Shown: in pieces, positions 27,812-37,262 of the stretch
Layout of the letters: each line of letters opens with the position of its first letter
Numbering within the stretch: the stretch's first letter is position 1
Source of the DNA: Paenibacillus gallinarum
GTDB taxonomy: Bacteria > Bacillota > Bacilli > Paenibacillales > Paenibacillaceae
Length of the DNA: 64,000 nt
Direction: 5' to 3'
Assembly: GCF_014836635.1 (NCBI RefSeq)
Contig: NZ_JACSQL010000003.1
Location: forward strand, 248,001 to 312,000
Made by a program: the position numbers and the translations under genes
The notes under the pieces: generated by a model
What the model was told of the DNA's origin: nothing
The model's database searches: none
Seen by the model: the letters and a program-made list of their open reading frames with translations, nothing else

Positions 27812-28699
27812 ATGATGTTTTTCTCGAAAATCACAGGATCCCGTCCCAGACCTCTATCCAGCGGAACAAATCTGAGAAAAAAGACGCCCAGTATCCCTTC
27901 CATTCTCGCTAATCTACTGCTGGTACTACTGGCACTATTGTTTCTCTTTCCATTCTACTGGATTGTCACAGGTGCATTTAAGGTACAAAATGTAGCGGTT
28001 GCCATACCACCTCAGTGGTTTCCGGAAGAGCCTACGCTTGATAATTTCAGGGCACTCTTCAAGAATCCGGTATGGCGGTGGGGATTCAATAGTTTTTTTG
28101 TAGCCTCCTCCGAGATGATCGGGGTGTGCTTAACCGCATCCATGGCTGGTTATGTGCTGGCAAAGAAGATGTTTCCTGGACGAAAACTCATTTTTATTCT
28201 ATTTGTATCTGCGATGGCACTTCCAAAGCAGGTAATTCTTGTACCCCTGTTCACCATGTTAGCTGATCTGAACTGGATAGATACGTACAAGGGTCTTATT
28301 CTACCTGCCATTGGTTGGCCGTTTGGTGTGTTTCTAATGAAACAATTCGCGCAGACGATTCCATCTGAATTAGTGGAGGCAGCCAAAATCGATGGATGCT
28401 CCGAAGTTCGATTGTTTGCGACGATTATTCTGCCTCTGCTCAAACCAGCACTTGGGGCACTGGCGATCTTCACATTTATTAACGCTTGGAATGACTATTT
28501 CAGTCAGCTCATTATCACGAGGTCTACACCGATGATGACACTTCCTTTAGGACTCGCAACACTTCAAGGTGAGTACACAACCCCTTATGGAGTACTGATG
28601 GCAGGAGCTGCTCTTGCTTCCCTTCCGATGATCACGATCTTTCTCTTATTTCAAAAAGCATTTACGCAAGGAATAACGATGGGGGCTGTGAAAGGATAG
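27812..28699 (+). CDS. Sugar ABC transporter permease (MalG-like)
   Basis: The 295-aa second permease has six helices and a canonical EAA motif (ELVEAAKIDGCSEVRLFATIILPLL). A basic ~30-residue N-terminus precedes helix one. AGGAGG lies seven nt before ATG 27812. It is followed 82 nt later by nanA, supporting one importer-catabolism operon. Confidence 0.9.
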   Translation: MMFFSKITGSRPRPLSSGTNLRKKTPSIPSILANLLLVLLALLFLFPFYWIVTGAFKVQNVAVAIPPQWFPEEPTLDNFRALFKNPVWRWGFNSFFVASSEMIGVCLTASMAGYVLAKKMFPGRKLIFILFVSAMALPKQVILVPLFTMLADLNWIDTYKGLILPAIGWPFGVFLMKQFAQTIPSELVEAAKIDGCSEVRLFATIILPLLKPALGALAIFTFINAWNDYFSQLIITRSTPMMTLPLGLATLQGEYTTPYGVLMAGAALASLPMITIFLLFQKAFTQGITMGAVKG

Positions 28700-28781
28700 C
28701 TTCGTTACAAAAAGATCAGCTTTGAGACAGAGCTAACAGGGAAATACCGTACTTTATTATCTTAAGAAAAGAGGGGAAGTT

Positions 28782-29717
28782 ATGGCTACTTCATTTGATT
28801 TGTCAAAATTCAAAGGTATTATCCCTGCTTTTTATGCTTGTTACGAGGAAGATGGTCAAATATCGCAGGAGCGTACTTACACATTATGTGATTATTATCT
28901 TCAGAAACAAGTGCAGGGTGTATATGTTGGGGGCAGCTCAGGAGAATGCATTTATCATAATATTGAGGAGCGTAAGGATGTACTCACCTTTGTTGCCAAC
29001 CGTTTGAAAGGGAAAATGACGTTAATTGCCCATGTAGGTGCGCCTTCTACAAGAGACAGCATTCTACTTGCTGAGCATGCGGCTTCTCTTGGTTATGATG
29101 CGTTATCAGCGATTCCGCCTATCTATTTCACTCTTCCAGATCATGCCGTTTCTAGCTATTGGAACGATATTATTGATGCGACACCACTTCCTTTTCTAAT
29201 CTACAACATTCCTCAGACGACAGGTTATACCTTGCGTACTCCCTTCTACAAAGAGCTTCTGAAGAATGAAAAAGTGATCGGCGTCAAAAATTCTTCAATG
29301 CCTACTTTCGATATTGAACGATTTAAAAGAACCGGGGGCCAAAATTCCATCGTCTTTAATGGTCCTGATGAACAGTTTGTAGCAGGTAGAATCATGGGAG
29401 CTGATGGTGGAATCGGAGGTACGTACGGGGCGATGCCGGAACTTTTCCTTATGGCAGACCAGTATATCTTGCAAGGAAAATTTACGGAAGCAAGAGAACT
29501 TCAGAGTGACATTAACGAAATTATAGTAGCTCTATGCTCACTTGATGGCTCAATGTATGCCGGTATTAAAGAAGTGCTTCGAAGAAGGGGAGTTAACATC
29601 GGAGGCGTCAGACTTCCACTAGCAGGAATCACGGAACAGGACACTGCTAGAATTGATGAGATCATCTCACTCCTGCAACAAGCAGAAAGCCGGTTCATTT
29701 CAGAGCGTATCAGCTAA
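28782..29717 (+). CDS. nanA: N-acetylneuraminate lyase
   Basis: The 311-aa class I aldolase of the DapA/NanA family has GSSGE (51-55) in the GxxGE motif, the catalytic Tyr141 in YNIPQTTG and the Schiff-base Lys169 in GVKNSS. It splits N-acetylneuraminate into pyruvate and N-acetylmannosamine. The nanE and nanK genes directly downstream make the NanA assignment more likely than dihydrodipicolinate synthase. The ATG has GAGGGG upstream. Confidence 0.9.
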   Translation: MATSFDLSKFKGIIPAFYACYEEDGQISQERTYTLCDYYLQKQVQGVYVGGSSGECIYHNIEERKDVLTFVANRLKGKMTLIAHVGAPSTRDSILLAEHAASLGYDALSAIPPIYFTLPDHAVSSYWNDIIDATPLPFLIYNIPQTTGYTLRTPFYKELLKNEKVIGVKNSSMPTFDIERFKRTGGQNSIVFNGPDEQFVAGRIMGADGGIGGTYGAMPELFLMADQYILQGKFTEARELQSDINEIIVALCSLDGSMYAGIKEVLRRRGVNIGGVRLPLAGITEQDTARIDEIISLLQQAESRFISERIS

Positions 29718-29742
29718 ATCTTCATCACGGAGGAGAGCGAAT

Positions 29743-30462
29743 ATGTCCATTAATAATAATGTACTCCAAAACGTTAAAGGGAAGTTGATTGTGTCATGCC
29801 AAGCACTTCCGGAGGAACCGCTTCACAGTTCGTATATTATGGGAAGGATGGCATATGCCGCATATCTCGGCGGAGCAGCAGGGATTCGTGCAAACAGTGT
29901 AGAGGATATCGAAGAAATTAAGAAACACGTCAGGCTACCGATCATTGGAATTATTAAAAAAGTGTACACCGGTTTCGATGTATTTATTACTCCTACACGA
30001 AAAGAAGTGGACGCATTAGTAAGGGCAGGTGTGGATATCATAGCCATCGATGCCACTAACCGAGTAAGACCGGACGGCACAACCATTACTCAGAGTTTTC
30101 CGGAACTTAGGAACGCTTATCCGGATCAGCTTTTTATGGCGGATTGTTCTACTTACGAAGAAGGGGTTCAGGCAGAGAAACTTGGATTTGATTGTGTAGG
30201 AACAACACTTAGCGGATATACAGATGCAACCAAAGGAAGGCAGCTTCCTGATTATGAAATGGCTGAAATGTTGGTAAGAGAACTTACCATTCCGGTGATT
30301 GCAGAGGGAGGGATTTCTACTCCTGAAGAACTTTGCCGTTTATTTGATCTCGGTATTCATACAGCCGTCGTAGGTTCTGCTATAACGAGACCCTATGAGA
30401 TCACCAAGCGATTTGTACACTCCATTGGGCAAAGTTATTCCCCTCTTGCAGGCAGCCAGTAA
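29743..30462 (+). CDS. nanE: N-acetylmannosamine-6-phosphate 2-epimerase
   Basis: The 239-aa TIM barrel has the NanE signatures [19 protein letters not shown] (N-terminus), [31 protein letters not shown] and VIAEGGI. It converts ManNAc-6-P to GlcNAc-6-P. The start is ATG 29743, with GGAGGAG upstream. The last base of its TAA stop is the first base of the nanK start. Confidence 0.93.
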   Translation: MSINNNVLQNVKGKLIVSCQALPEEPLHSSYIMGRMAYAAYLGGAAGIRANSVEDIEEIKKHVRLPIIGIIKKVYTGFDVFITPTRKEVDALVRAGVDIIAIDATNRVRPDGTTITQSFPELRNAYPDQLFMADCSTYEEGVQAEKLGFDCVGTTLSGYTDATKGRQLPDYEMAEMLVRELTIPVIAEGGISTPEELCRLFDLGIHTAVVGSAITRPYEITKRFVHSIGQSYSPLAGSQ

Positions 30463-31352
30463 TGAACATACTGGCATGTGATATCGGAGGTACTACAATT
30501 AAGCTAGGGCTATGTAACTCTCTAGGCGAAATAATAGAGTATAAGGAATATGCAACGGAAGCTTTTAAGGGCGGCATGTATATCATCGAACAGGTTATGG
30601 ATTATATGTCGGATTACGATGGATATGAAGCGATTGGGATTAGTACTGCTGGGCAAGTTAGTCCCTTGGATGGATCCATCTTGTACGCTAACCCGAATAT
30701 TCCGAATTATACCGGTGTACGGTTAAAAGACATCCTTGAAGATCGATTTGATAAACCAGTGAAGGTTGAAAATGATGTGAATGCAGCAGCTTTAGGGGAA
30801 GCTTGGATAGGAGCAGGACGTTCATTTGCAGATTTTATATGTCTTACGTTCGGTACGGGTATCGGGGGAGCAATCGTAATGCAGGGTGAGATCTATAAGG
30901 GGATGAATGGAACGGCTGGTGAGTTTGGACACATGGTTATGTATCCTATTACGGATACAGATGCGAAGTGGGATAGCATGTATGAAAAGTTTGCTTCGAC
31001 TAAAGTACTGGTCCAAAAAGCACAAGCTATCGATCCTAAAATCATAAATGGAAAAATGTTATTTTCTAGAATAGATGAGGGGGAAGAGGAACTTCTCTCT
31101 TTATTGGGAAAGTGGGAACAGGAAGTATCAAGAGGAGTAGCAACGCTCATTCATATTTTTAATCCGCCTGCTGTTATTGTGGGTGGAGGCATTATGGAGC
31201 AGTCATGGCTCGTTGAACGGATAGGGATAAGTACACGAGAGATACTTTTAGATAGTTTCCAACATACGCCGATCCTCCCTGCGGAATTGGGAAATAAAGC
31301 AGCTCTGATTGGAGCAGCATCTCTGTATCATAGGTATTCTGAGTCCGAGTAA
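30462..31352 (+). CDS. nanK: ROK-family N-acetylmannosamine kinase
   Basis: The 296-aa sugar kinase has the phosphate loop DIGGTTIKLG (7-16), catalytic Asp105 in ENDVNAAALGE and the sugar-binding GEFGHM (153-158). The usual zinc-binding CxCGxxGCxE that follows this motif in most ROK proteins is absent, replaced by a cysteine-free stretch before the conserved FAS. It phosphorylates ManNAc to ManNAc-6-P, the step between nanA and nanE. Translation is coupled to nanE (TAATG). A terminator follows. Confidence 0.88.
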   Translation: MNILACDIGGTTIKLGLCNSLGEIIEYKEYATEAFKGGMYIIEQVMDYMSDYDGYEAIGISTAGQVSPLDGSILYANPNIPNYTGVRLKDILEDRFDKPVKVENDVNAAALGEAWIGAGRSFADFICLTFGTGIGGAIVMQGEIYKGMNGTAGEFGHMVMYPITDTDAKWDSMYEKFASTKVLVQKAQAIDPKIINGKMLFSRIDEGEEELLSLLGKWEQEVSRGVATLIHIFNPPAVIVGGGIMEQSWLVERIGISTREILLDSFQHTPILPAELGNKAALIGAASLYHRYSESE

Positions 31353-31365
31353 TTGATTTCATTAG

Positions 31366-31408
31366 AAAGCATCCTTATTAGGCTTTGGCCTTTAAAGGGT
31401 GCTTTTTT
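31366..31408 (+). terminator. Rho-independent terminator
   Basis: AAAGCATCCTT / AAGGGTGCTTT with an inner AGGC/GCCT stem, then TTTTTTG, closing the nan operon. Confidence 0.85.
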
Positions 31409-31557
31409 GTATCGTTACTATATCTAGGCGGATATTTATAATTATTTTTTACCTAGGAAAAAAAGAAGACATACAGTAAACTGGTAAAGATTTACTTTTA
31501 TCTTTTTTCATTTCAATTCGTTTTTTATACATTTACATATATATGGGGGTGGGCAAT

Positions 31558-33315
31558 ATGCCCAAAGCAAAGACCAAAGAAAAGCAAATATCAATGACTT
31601 GGTTGTTTCAGTATTTAAGGCCAGTAAAAGGTCGATTAGCGATCTTGCTGATTATGTTATTAGTTTCAACGGGACTGCAGCTCATTAGTCCGCAAATCAT
31701 TAAACGATTTATTGATACGGCAGCAGCTGGAGGTGTACTGACTACACTTATACAGCTGGCAGGTCTATTTCTGATCGTGGCTGTTCTAAATCAGGTCATA
31801 ACCGTAGCAGTAAGTTACCTAGGTAACGATGTCTCTTGGCGTGCGACCAACCGACTTCGGGGTGACTTACTGAAGCACTGTTTAAGGCTTGATATGCGGT
31901 TTCACAACATGAAAACACCTGGTGAGATGATCGAACGTGTGGATGGAGATGTGACGAGTATTTCGAACTTTTTCTCCATGTTTATCGTTCAGGTCATTGG
32001 GAGCTTTGTTCTGCTCGCGGGAATTCTCGGGTTCATGTTTACCGTGAATTTACCTATTGCTATCGTTATGACGGTATTTACCCTCGTTTCGATCTTGTTT
32101 ATGGTATTCATTCGTGATTTAGGTGTTGCTCCGTCCAAGGATGAGCGTGAAGCAAGTGCTTCCTTATTCGGACTCATTGAAGAACGGATTGCCGGTATTG
32201 AAGATGTGCAAGCGAACGGCAACGTGCCTTATGTGATGAACCGATTTCATCAATTAATGCGGGCCGTATTCCTGAAAGGGAGAAAAGCCTGGATGATTCG
32301 AGTCATCCCATGGAATACGACGGTGATCTTGTTTGCCTTAGCGGTTACCGCTGTGCTGCTACTTGGCGTACATTACTATTTAATAGGTCAAATAAGCCTG
32401 GGTACGCTTTTTCTAATCTACCAGTATACCCAAATGTTAAATGACCCGATTGAGATGCTGGGAGATCAAGTCCAAGAATTCCAAAAAGCAAAGTCTGGCA
32501 TGCTTCGTTCAAGAGAATTACTCTTTCATCAAAGTAGCATTGTGGACGGGGAGCAGGAGCAACTTCCAAAAGGAGCTCTTGGTCTAGAGTTTGATAAGGT
32601 GAGCTTTAGTTATAACCAAGATAAACCTGTGCTCAGAAACATTAACTTTACTGTTAAACCGGGAGAAAGGCTTGGCATCATCGGGCGAACAGGCAGTGGA
32701 AAGTCTAGTCTCAGCCGTATTTTGCTTCGTTTATACAATATAGACAGCGGAGTGATTCGTGTAGGAGGGATAGATATTACTTCACTGAAGCTTCCGGCAC
32801 TCTATCGCAGAGTTGGCATGGTTACACAAGATGTCCAGCTGTTCGATGGCTCACTGCGTGACAATCTAACATTATTTGATGCGAGTGTGTCTGATGATTC
32901 TATTCTGAAAACGACCGAGCAGCTTGGTCTTCGCAAATGGATTGATGCACAGCCGAGTGGGCTGGATACACATTTGACGGCGGGAGGATCCTCCCTATCC
33001 GCAGGTGAGGCGCAACTGTTTGCTTTAACGCGTGTCTTTTTAACGAAACCGAGTCTAGTCATTCTCGATGAGCCTTCATCTCGGCTGGATGCAGCCACAG
33101 AAACAATGCTGCAAATCGCAGTAGATCAATTAATGGAAGAGTGCACCGGCATTATTATTGCGCACAGACTGGCTACATTAGAGAAGGCAGATAAAATTCT
33201 AGTGCTAAGCGATGGCGAAATTATAGAGTTTGGAGTACGGGAAGAACTTGCACTGCGTCCGAATTCGCATTATGCAAGACTGCTGGCGACAGGCACTGAG
33301 GAGGAACTAGCATGA
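31558..33315 (+). CDS. Heterodimeric ABC exporter subunit, degenerate signature
   Basis: The 585-aa fused permease-ATPase has six helices (~20-300) and an NBD with Walker A GRTGSGKSS and Walker B LVILDEPS, keeping the catalytic Glu. Its signature is LSAGE rather than LSGGQ. GGGGGTG lies five nt before ATG 31558. It overlaps the next ABC gene by four nt (ATGA). Together they form a BmrCD-like multidrug or lipid exporter in which this subunit supplies the working Walker site and the partner supplies the intact signature. Confidence 0.88.
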   Translation: MPKAKTKEKQISMTWLFQYLRPVKGRLAILLIMLLVSTGLQLISPQIIKRFIDTAAAGGVLTTLIQLAGLFLIVAVLNQVITVAVSYLGNDVSWRATNRLRGDLLKHCLRLDMRFHNMKTPGEMIERVDGDVTSISNFFSMFIVQVIGSFVLLAGILGFMFTVNLPIAIVMTVFTLVSILFMVFIRDLGVAPSKDEREASASLFGLIEERIAGIEDVQANGNVPYVMNRFHQLMRAVFLKGRKAWMIRVIPWNTTVILFALAVTAVLLLGVHYYLIGQISLGTLFLIYQYTQMLNDPIEMLGDQVQEFQKAKSGMLRSRELLFHQSSIVDGEQEQLPKGALGLEFDKVSFSYNQDKPVLRNINFTVKPGERLGIIGRTGSGKSSLSRILLRLYNIDSGVIRVGGIDITSLKLPALYRRVGMVTQDVQLFDGSLRDNLTLFDASVSDDSILKTTEQLGLRKWIDAQPSGLDTHLTAGGSSLSAGEAQLFALTRVFLTKPSLVILDEPSSRLDAATETMLQIAVDQLMEECTGIIIAHRLATLEKADKILVLSDGEIIEFGVREELALRPNSHYARLLATGTEEELA

Positions 33316-35081
33316 CGGTAGCTGGATTTATAGGAAGATTATTTCGGTATAATCCCTTTTTATTTTTAATTAATGGAGTGTTATGGTGTGTATTTCACTC
33401 TTTACCCCTCGCTATCGGAATTGGCATGCAGTGGTTCTTTGATCGGGCAACCGCTGCAAGTTCAAATGACTATATGTGGCTTGCGGTTCCGCTGATCTTT
33501 ATTGCGGTAGTAAGGTTCATCAGAGTAGGTACTTTCTTTACAGCATTCTATCAATGGATAACCTATATCTTTCATATTCAAGCGATTCTTCGTACGAATA
33601 TGCTCTCAGGCATAATGCGCTGGCCTGGTCGGAATTTACCCGCATCACCAGGAGAAGCGATGAGTCGTTTTCGAGATGATGTGGATGAAGTTGTAGAGTA
33701 TGTAGAGTCATGGGTGGATTTCTGGGGGAAGCTTGTTTTTTTTATCGTATCGATCAGCATTATGGCGAGTATCAACTGGAAGATCATGCTGGTGGCAGTC
33801 TTACCTCTGCTTCTCGTTACTTTCCTTAATAATTTGTCAGGGAATCGTGCCCGCAGATATGGACAGAAAAACAAAGAGGCAACTGGGCGCATTACCAGTT
33901 TTATTGCGGAAACCTTTGGTGCTGTTCAAGCACTGAAGTTAGGTCAGGCCGAGAATCATGTTCATGATCGCTTTACGAAATTGAATGAAGATCGCCGTCA
34001 AGCGGCGCTGAAAGATAATCTGTTTAAGCAATGGATGAGATCACTGAATCAACATGTTATCAGCATTTGTACGGGACTCATTCTTCTTATGTGTGCTTCT
34101 GAAATGCAGGCGGGCCGATTTACGGTTGGAAATTTTGCTTTATTCACCACGTATCTAGCTAATATCGGGTACAGTGTTTCGCTATTCGGGTACATGGTTT
34201 TTCAACATAAGCGTCTTAAAATATCGTTTGACCGAATGCGTACTTTGTTTCGTCCTGGTGAAGAAGATCGAATTATTGAATCACGAAAAATCTATTTGAA
34301 TGAGGAACCTCCTGAGCTACCTATCATTCATAGAGAGCCGAATGAACAGCTGAGAGTCCTCGAGGTAAACCGTTTAACCTACCATTATCCGAATTCAGAT
34401 AAAGGAATTTCAGATATTAATTTTCGTCTTGAACGAGGGAAGTTTATTGTCATTACAGGCCGAATTGGTGCTGGTAAATCTACGCTTGTTCGCACGCTGC
34501 TTGGACTTCTTCCGAAGCAAGGGGGCACGGTCAGCTGGAATGGTGAGGAAGTCGATCCTGCCACTTTCTTAATGCCTCCACGAGCCGCATATACACCGCA
34601 GGTTCCTCGCCTATTCAGTGATACTCTAAAAGAGAATATTGTCCAAGGAAAGAGATCGAATGTAGATGAGTCTTTAAATAAAGCCATTCGTCTTGCTGTT
34701 ATGGAGAAAGATATTACCCATTTAGATCAAGGGCTCGAGACTTTTGTGGGACCGCGAGGGGTCATGTTATCTGGCGGGCAAATTCAGCGAGCAGCAACAG
34801 CACGTATGATCATGACGGGAGCGGATTTGTTCATATTTGATGATCTATCGAGCGCACTGGATGTAGAGACAGAGCAGCTAGTATGGGATGGATTATTTAA
34901 AGAGAAGAATGTAACCTGCATTGCCGTATCTCACCGTAAAGCAGCACTTACTAAAGCGGACCATATTATTGTAATGAAGGATGGGCGAATTGAAGCAGAA
35001 GGCAGTCTAAATAAGCTGCTTGAAGAAAATGAAGAAATGCAGCTATTATGGCAGGGAGAACAGGTGCCAGCCAGAGTTTAA
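33312..35081 (+). CDS. Heterodimeric ABC exporter subunit, Asp in place of catalytic Glu
   Basis: The 589-aa partner has six helices, an NBD with Walker A GRIGAGKST, an intact signature LSGGQIQR, and Walker B LFIFDDLSSALD, where the catalytic Glu is Asp. That makes one of the two ATP sites non-consensus, as in BmrC/TM287-type exporters. The substrate is not evident; no regulator or resistance gene is adjacent. The gene ends at a good terminator. Confidence 0.9.
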   Translation: MTVAGFIGRLFRYNPFLFLINGVLWCVFHSLPLAIGIGMQWFFDRATAASSNDYMWLAVPLIFIAVVRFIRVGTFFTAFYQWITYIFHIQAILRTNMLSGIMRWPGRNLPASPGEAMSRFRDDVDEVVEYVESWVDFWGKLVFFIVSISIMASINWKIMLVAVLPLLLVTFLNNLSGNRARRYGQKNKEATGRITSFIAETFGAVQALKLGQAENHVHDRFTKLNEDRRQAALKDNLFKQWMRSLNQHVISICTGLILLMCASEMQAGRFTVGNFALFTTYLANIGYSVSLFGYMVFQHKRLKISFDRMRTLFRPGEEDRIIESRKIYLNEEPPELPIIHREPNEQLRVLEVNRLTYHYPNSDKGISDINFRLERGKFIVITGRIGAGKSTLVRTLLGLLPKQGGTVSWNGEEVDPATFLMPPRAAYTPQVPRLFSDTLKENIVQGKRSNVDESLNKAIRLAVMEKDITHLDQGLETFVGPRGVMLSGGQIQRAATARMIMTGADLFIFDDLSSALDVETEQLVWDGLFKEKNVTCIAVSHRKAALTKADHIIVMKDGRIEAEGSLNKLLEENEEMQLLWQGEQVPARV

Positions 35082-35108
35082 ATAGGCATATTAACGGGTA
35101 AATTTACT

Positions 35109-35139
35109 ACACCTCTTTGTTCATTGGAGAGGTGTTTTT
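35109..35139 (+). terminator. Rho-independent terminator
   Basis: ACACCTCT / AGAGGTGT stem, 11-nt loop, then TTTT, after the ABC pair. Confidence 0.88.
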
Positions 35140-35279
35140 CATTAATTAATGGGGATATACTTCATTTTGTTATCTCCTATGTTCTATGGTAGTATGATAG
35201 CGAAAATGAGAAAAGAGATTTATATAAATTAAGAAATAATATAAGGTCAACTTTTTCAGACAACAACAGGGGGAACAGC

Positions 35280-35879
35280 ATGAAGAAGAAAAAGAAAATG
35301 ACAGGTATGATTAGCGGACTGCTATTATTTGTTGCCGTTATATTTGCTATGTACATATTCATAACAGGGACGCCAAGTGAACAGAAGCTTAATGAAGATG
35401 GGGAAGTTACCATTCATTATCTAAGTAGATATATTGACGCTGTGCCTGAAGATTTCAAGACAGCAACGAATGAGGAAATGGCTGAAAAGATGTTTGGCAG
35501 TCCTGATTTTTACAATAAAATGAGCGAACAAGATACATTAAAGCTAGATGCAACATTCTCGCCAAATGGAGAATTATATAAAGCGGAAGGGGAAGGGGTT
35601 TTAACGATATTTGGTAAGGAATACCCTTTTACGGTATCCAGTTCAGAGCTTGATATAGAAGTATTGCAATCAGGCGATCATCTAATCTGGGGCAATATTA
35701 GTGGAGGTTTCGTAGATGAAGGCGGAATAAAAAGAGAGATGATTCTAAGTTTAAGTACCGTCATCGAAACAGAAGAGGTATTTTACTATGCCACGCTCGG
35801 AGGAGTTGTAATTTCATTTGGTGATTTCGGATTCGAAACGAAAGAAATCAGGGATATTCTTTTGAAGAATCCGATCTGA
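35280..35879 (+). CDS. Hypothetical membrane-anchored protein
   Basis: The 199-aa protein has a short Lys-rich start and one transmembrane helix (~9-29), then an extracellular ~165-residue domain rich in beta strands (LKLDATFSPNG, GEGVLTIFGKEYPFTV, LIWGNISGGFVDEGG). It has no cysteines or catalytic motif that I recognise. The ATG follows AGGGGGA. It sits 36 nt upstream of another unknown gene. Function unknown. Confidence 0.7.
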   Translation: MKKKKKMTGMISGLLLFVAVIFAMYIFITGTPSEQKLNEDGEVTIHYLSRYIDAVPEDFKTATNEEMAEKMFGSPDFYNKMSEQDTLKLDATFSPNGELYKAEGEGVLTIFGKEYPFTVSSSELDIEVLQSGDHLIWGNISGGFVDEGGIKREMILSLSTVIETEEVFYYATLGGVVISFGDFGFETKEIRDILLKNPI

Positions 35880-35915
35880 GTCATTCGCAAGTATGTAAAT
35901 AGAAAGGATTACAGG

Positions 35916-36452
35916 ATGATTCTCATACCAAGAAACGGCCATGATGGGCGTTATAAGAAAATGAAACAACGATTAAAAGAGGCGAGCTTGGAAGAACATT
36001 ATCAGCATCAAGGTATTCTTGATGTATTCAATTATTGCCTTTCTGAGGAAGAAGCTAAGGAAATCATCATCCCCTATGAGTATCATTTGAAACATGAGAA
36101 CAAGTTTATTTCCTTTCTCAAGGATATGTTTGCTAAATATACGTGTACCGTCTATTTTAACAATCCTATAAAAAAATTAAACAAGGAAGAAAAGAAGAGG
36201 CTAGGTGATGTAGACTTCTCAATCTATAAAAAACTGCTCAAGAAACAGCCTGGGTGTGTAATCGTCGAGAACATAGAGGAACTTATTCTGCTAGTGAAGC
36301 TGTCCGTATTAGAAATAAGTTTTGTTGATTATATCTTTGGTCAAGGGGAAGTGGTTGTCCAAGGGAATTTTGATCTCAGTTTTCCTATATATTCTCAACA
36401 AGATGTTGTTACAAAAATGGTTGTTAACAATCGTCTTTTTATTAGAACCTAA
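35916..36452 (+). CDS. Hypothetical protein
   Basis: The 178-aa, mostly charged cytoplasmic protein starts MILIPRNGHDGRYKKMK and contains ILDVFNYCLSEEEAKEIII and a basic PIKKLNKEEKKR stretch. No domain is recognised. AGAAAGGA precedes the ATG. It lies between the unknown membrane-anchored protein and the ferritin-like gene, and may be cotranscribed with the former. Confidence 0.65.
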   Translation: MILIPRNGHDGRYKKMKQRLKEASLEEHYQHQGILDVFNYCLSEEEAKEIIIPYEYHLKHENKFISFLKDMFAKYTCTVYFNNPIKKLNKEEKKRLGDVDFSIYKKLLKKQPGCVIVENIEELILLVKLSVLEISFVDYIFGQGEVVVQGNFDLSFPIYSQQDVVTKMVVNNRLFIRT

Positions 36453-36537
36453 ACCTGGGTATACGCAGGACATGGTACCGAAGCGCCCACTCACGAATAT
36501 ATTGGAGTGAAAACCAAACGATACCGGAGGGGAACCC

Positions 36538-37062
36538 ATGTATTACAATACGTATTATCCAGTGAGATATTGTTCAGTAACTCCAACTTCTTATTATCCG
36601 TACGGGCAGATGCGTCAGGAAACGACTACTTACAAATCACTGGAAGAAGCGCTGACTCTCATAAAAAATGCGGTTAGCGGCGAGCGTGAGGATGAACTAT
36701 TTTACGATTACTTAATTTCAGAAGCACCGTCCCAGGAAGAAAAAGAGATCATTGAGAGCATTCGTAATGATGAGCGTAAGCATAATCAAATGTTCCGTAG
36801 GATCTATCAAGATCTGACAGGACAAACCATTACTTCTCCGACTGATGTCGAGTTTGAAAAACCAAGTTCTTATATAGAAGGAATTAAGAAAGCTCTATTC
36901 GGAGAACTCTCGGCAGTGGAACGTTATCGGAATATCAGAGCAGGGCTCCCTAGCCAGTATTATCGAGATATGGTTTATGAAATTATCACAGACGAACAAA
37001 AACATGCAGATAAATATAATTATCTCCTGAATTTGTATCTTAGTAAAATGATGAAAAAGTAA
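36538..37062 (+). CDS. Ferritin-like/rubrerythrin-type protein (YhjR-like)
   Basis: The 174-aa protein has a Tyr/Pro-rich N-terminus (~1-30) like some spore-associated proteins, then a four-helix ferritin-like domain with two Glu...ExxH sets: GERED followed by NDERKH (~57-82), and GELSAVERY followed by TDEQKH (~122-154). These would bind a di-iron or di-manganese centre. The arrangement is like Bacillus YhjR, made during sporulation. ATG 36538 follows CGGAGGGGA. It has its own terminator and lies just upstream of the germination operon. Confidence 0.8.
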   Translation: MYYNTYYPVRYCSVTPTSYYPYGQMRQETTTYKSLEEALTLIKNAVSGEREDELFYDYLISEAPSQEEKEIIESIRNDERKHNQMFRRIYQDLTGQTITSPTDVEFEKPSSYIEGIKKALFGELSAVERYRNIRAGLPSQYYRDMVYEIITDEQKHADKYNYLLNLYLSKMMKK

Positions 37063-37085
37063 ATCAAAAACATATATTTAAATTG

Positions 37086-37112
37086 ATCCGTGGAAAACTC
37101 CGCGGATTTTTT
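37086..37112 (+). terminator. Rho-independent terminator
   Basis: ATCCGTGG / CCGCGGAT (one G-T pair), six-nt loop, then TTTTTT. Confidence 0.85.
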
Positions 37113-37262
37113 GCATTTAATAAGGAACCGTATCTCTTCAAACAGAACGATATGAAGGAACTTAATCCATCATGGAATGTCATTATTTATGGATAAAGCG
37201 AAGATAATAGGGACATATTATGTATGCTCCATAGTGGAGAATATTAGCTATGGTGTAAATTG

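Noticed and set aside
28782..29717. Dihydrodipicolinate synthase instead of nanA
   Set aside because: Family motifs fit both, but direct linkage to nanE and nanK makes the lyase much more likely.
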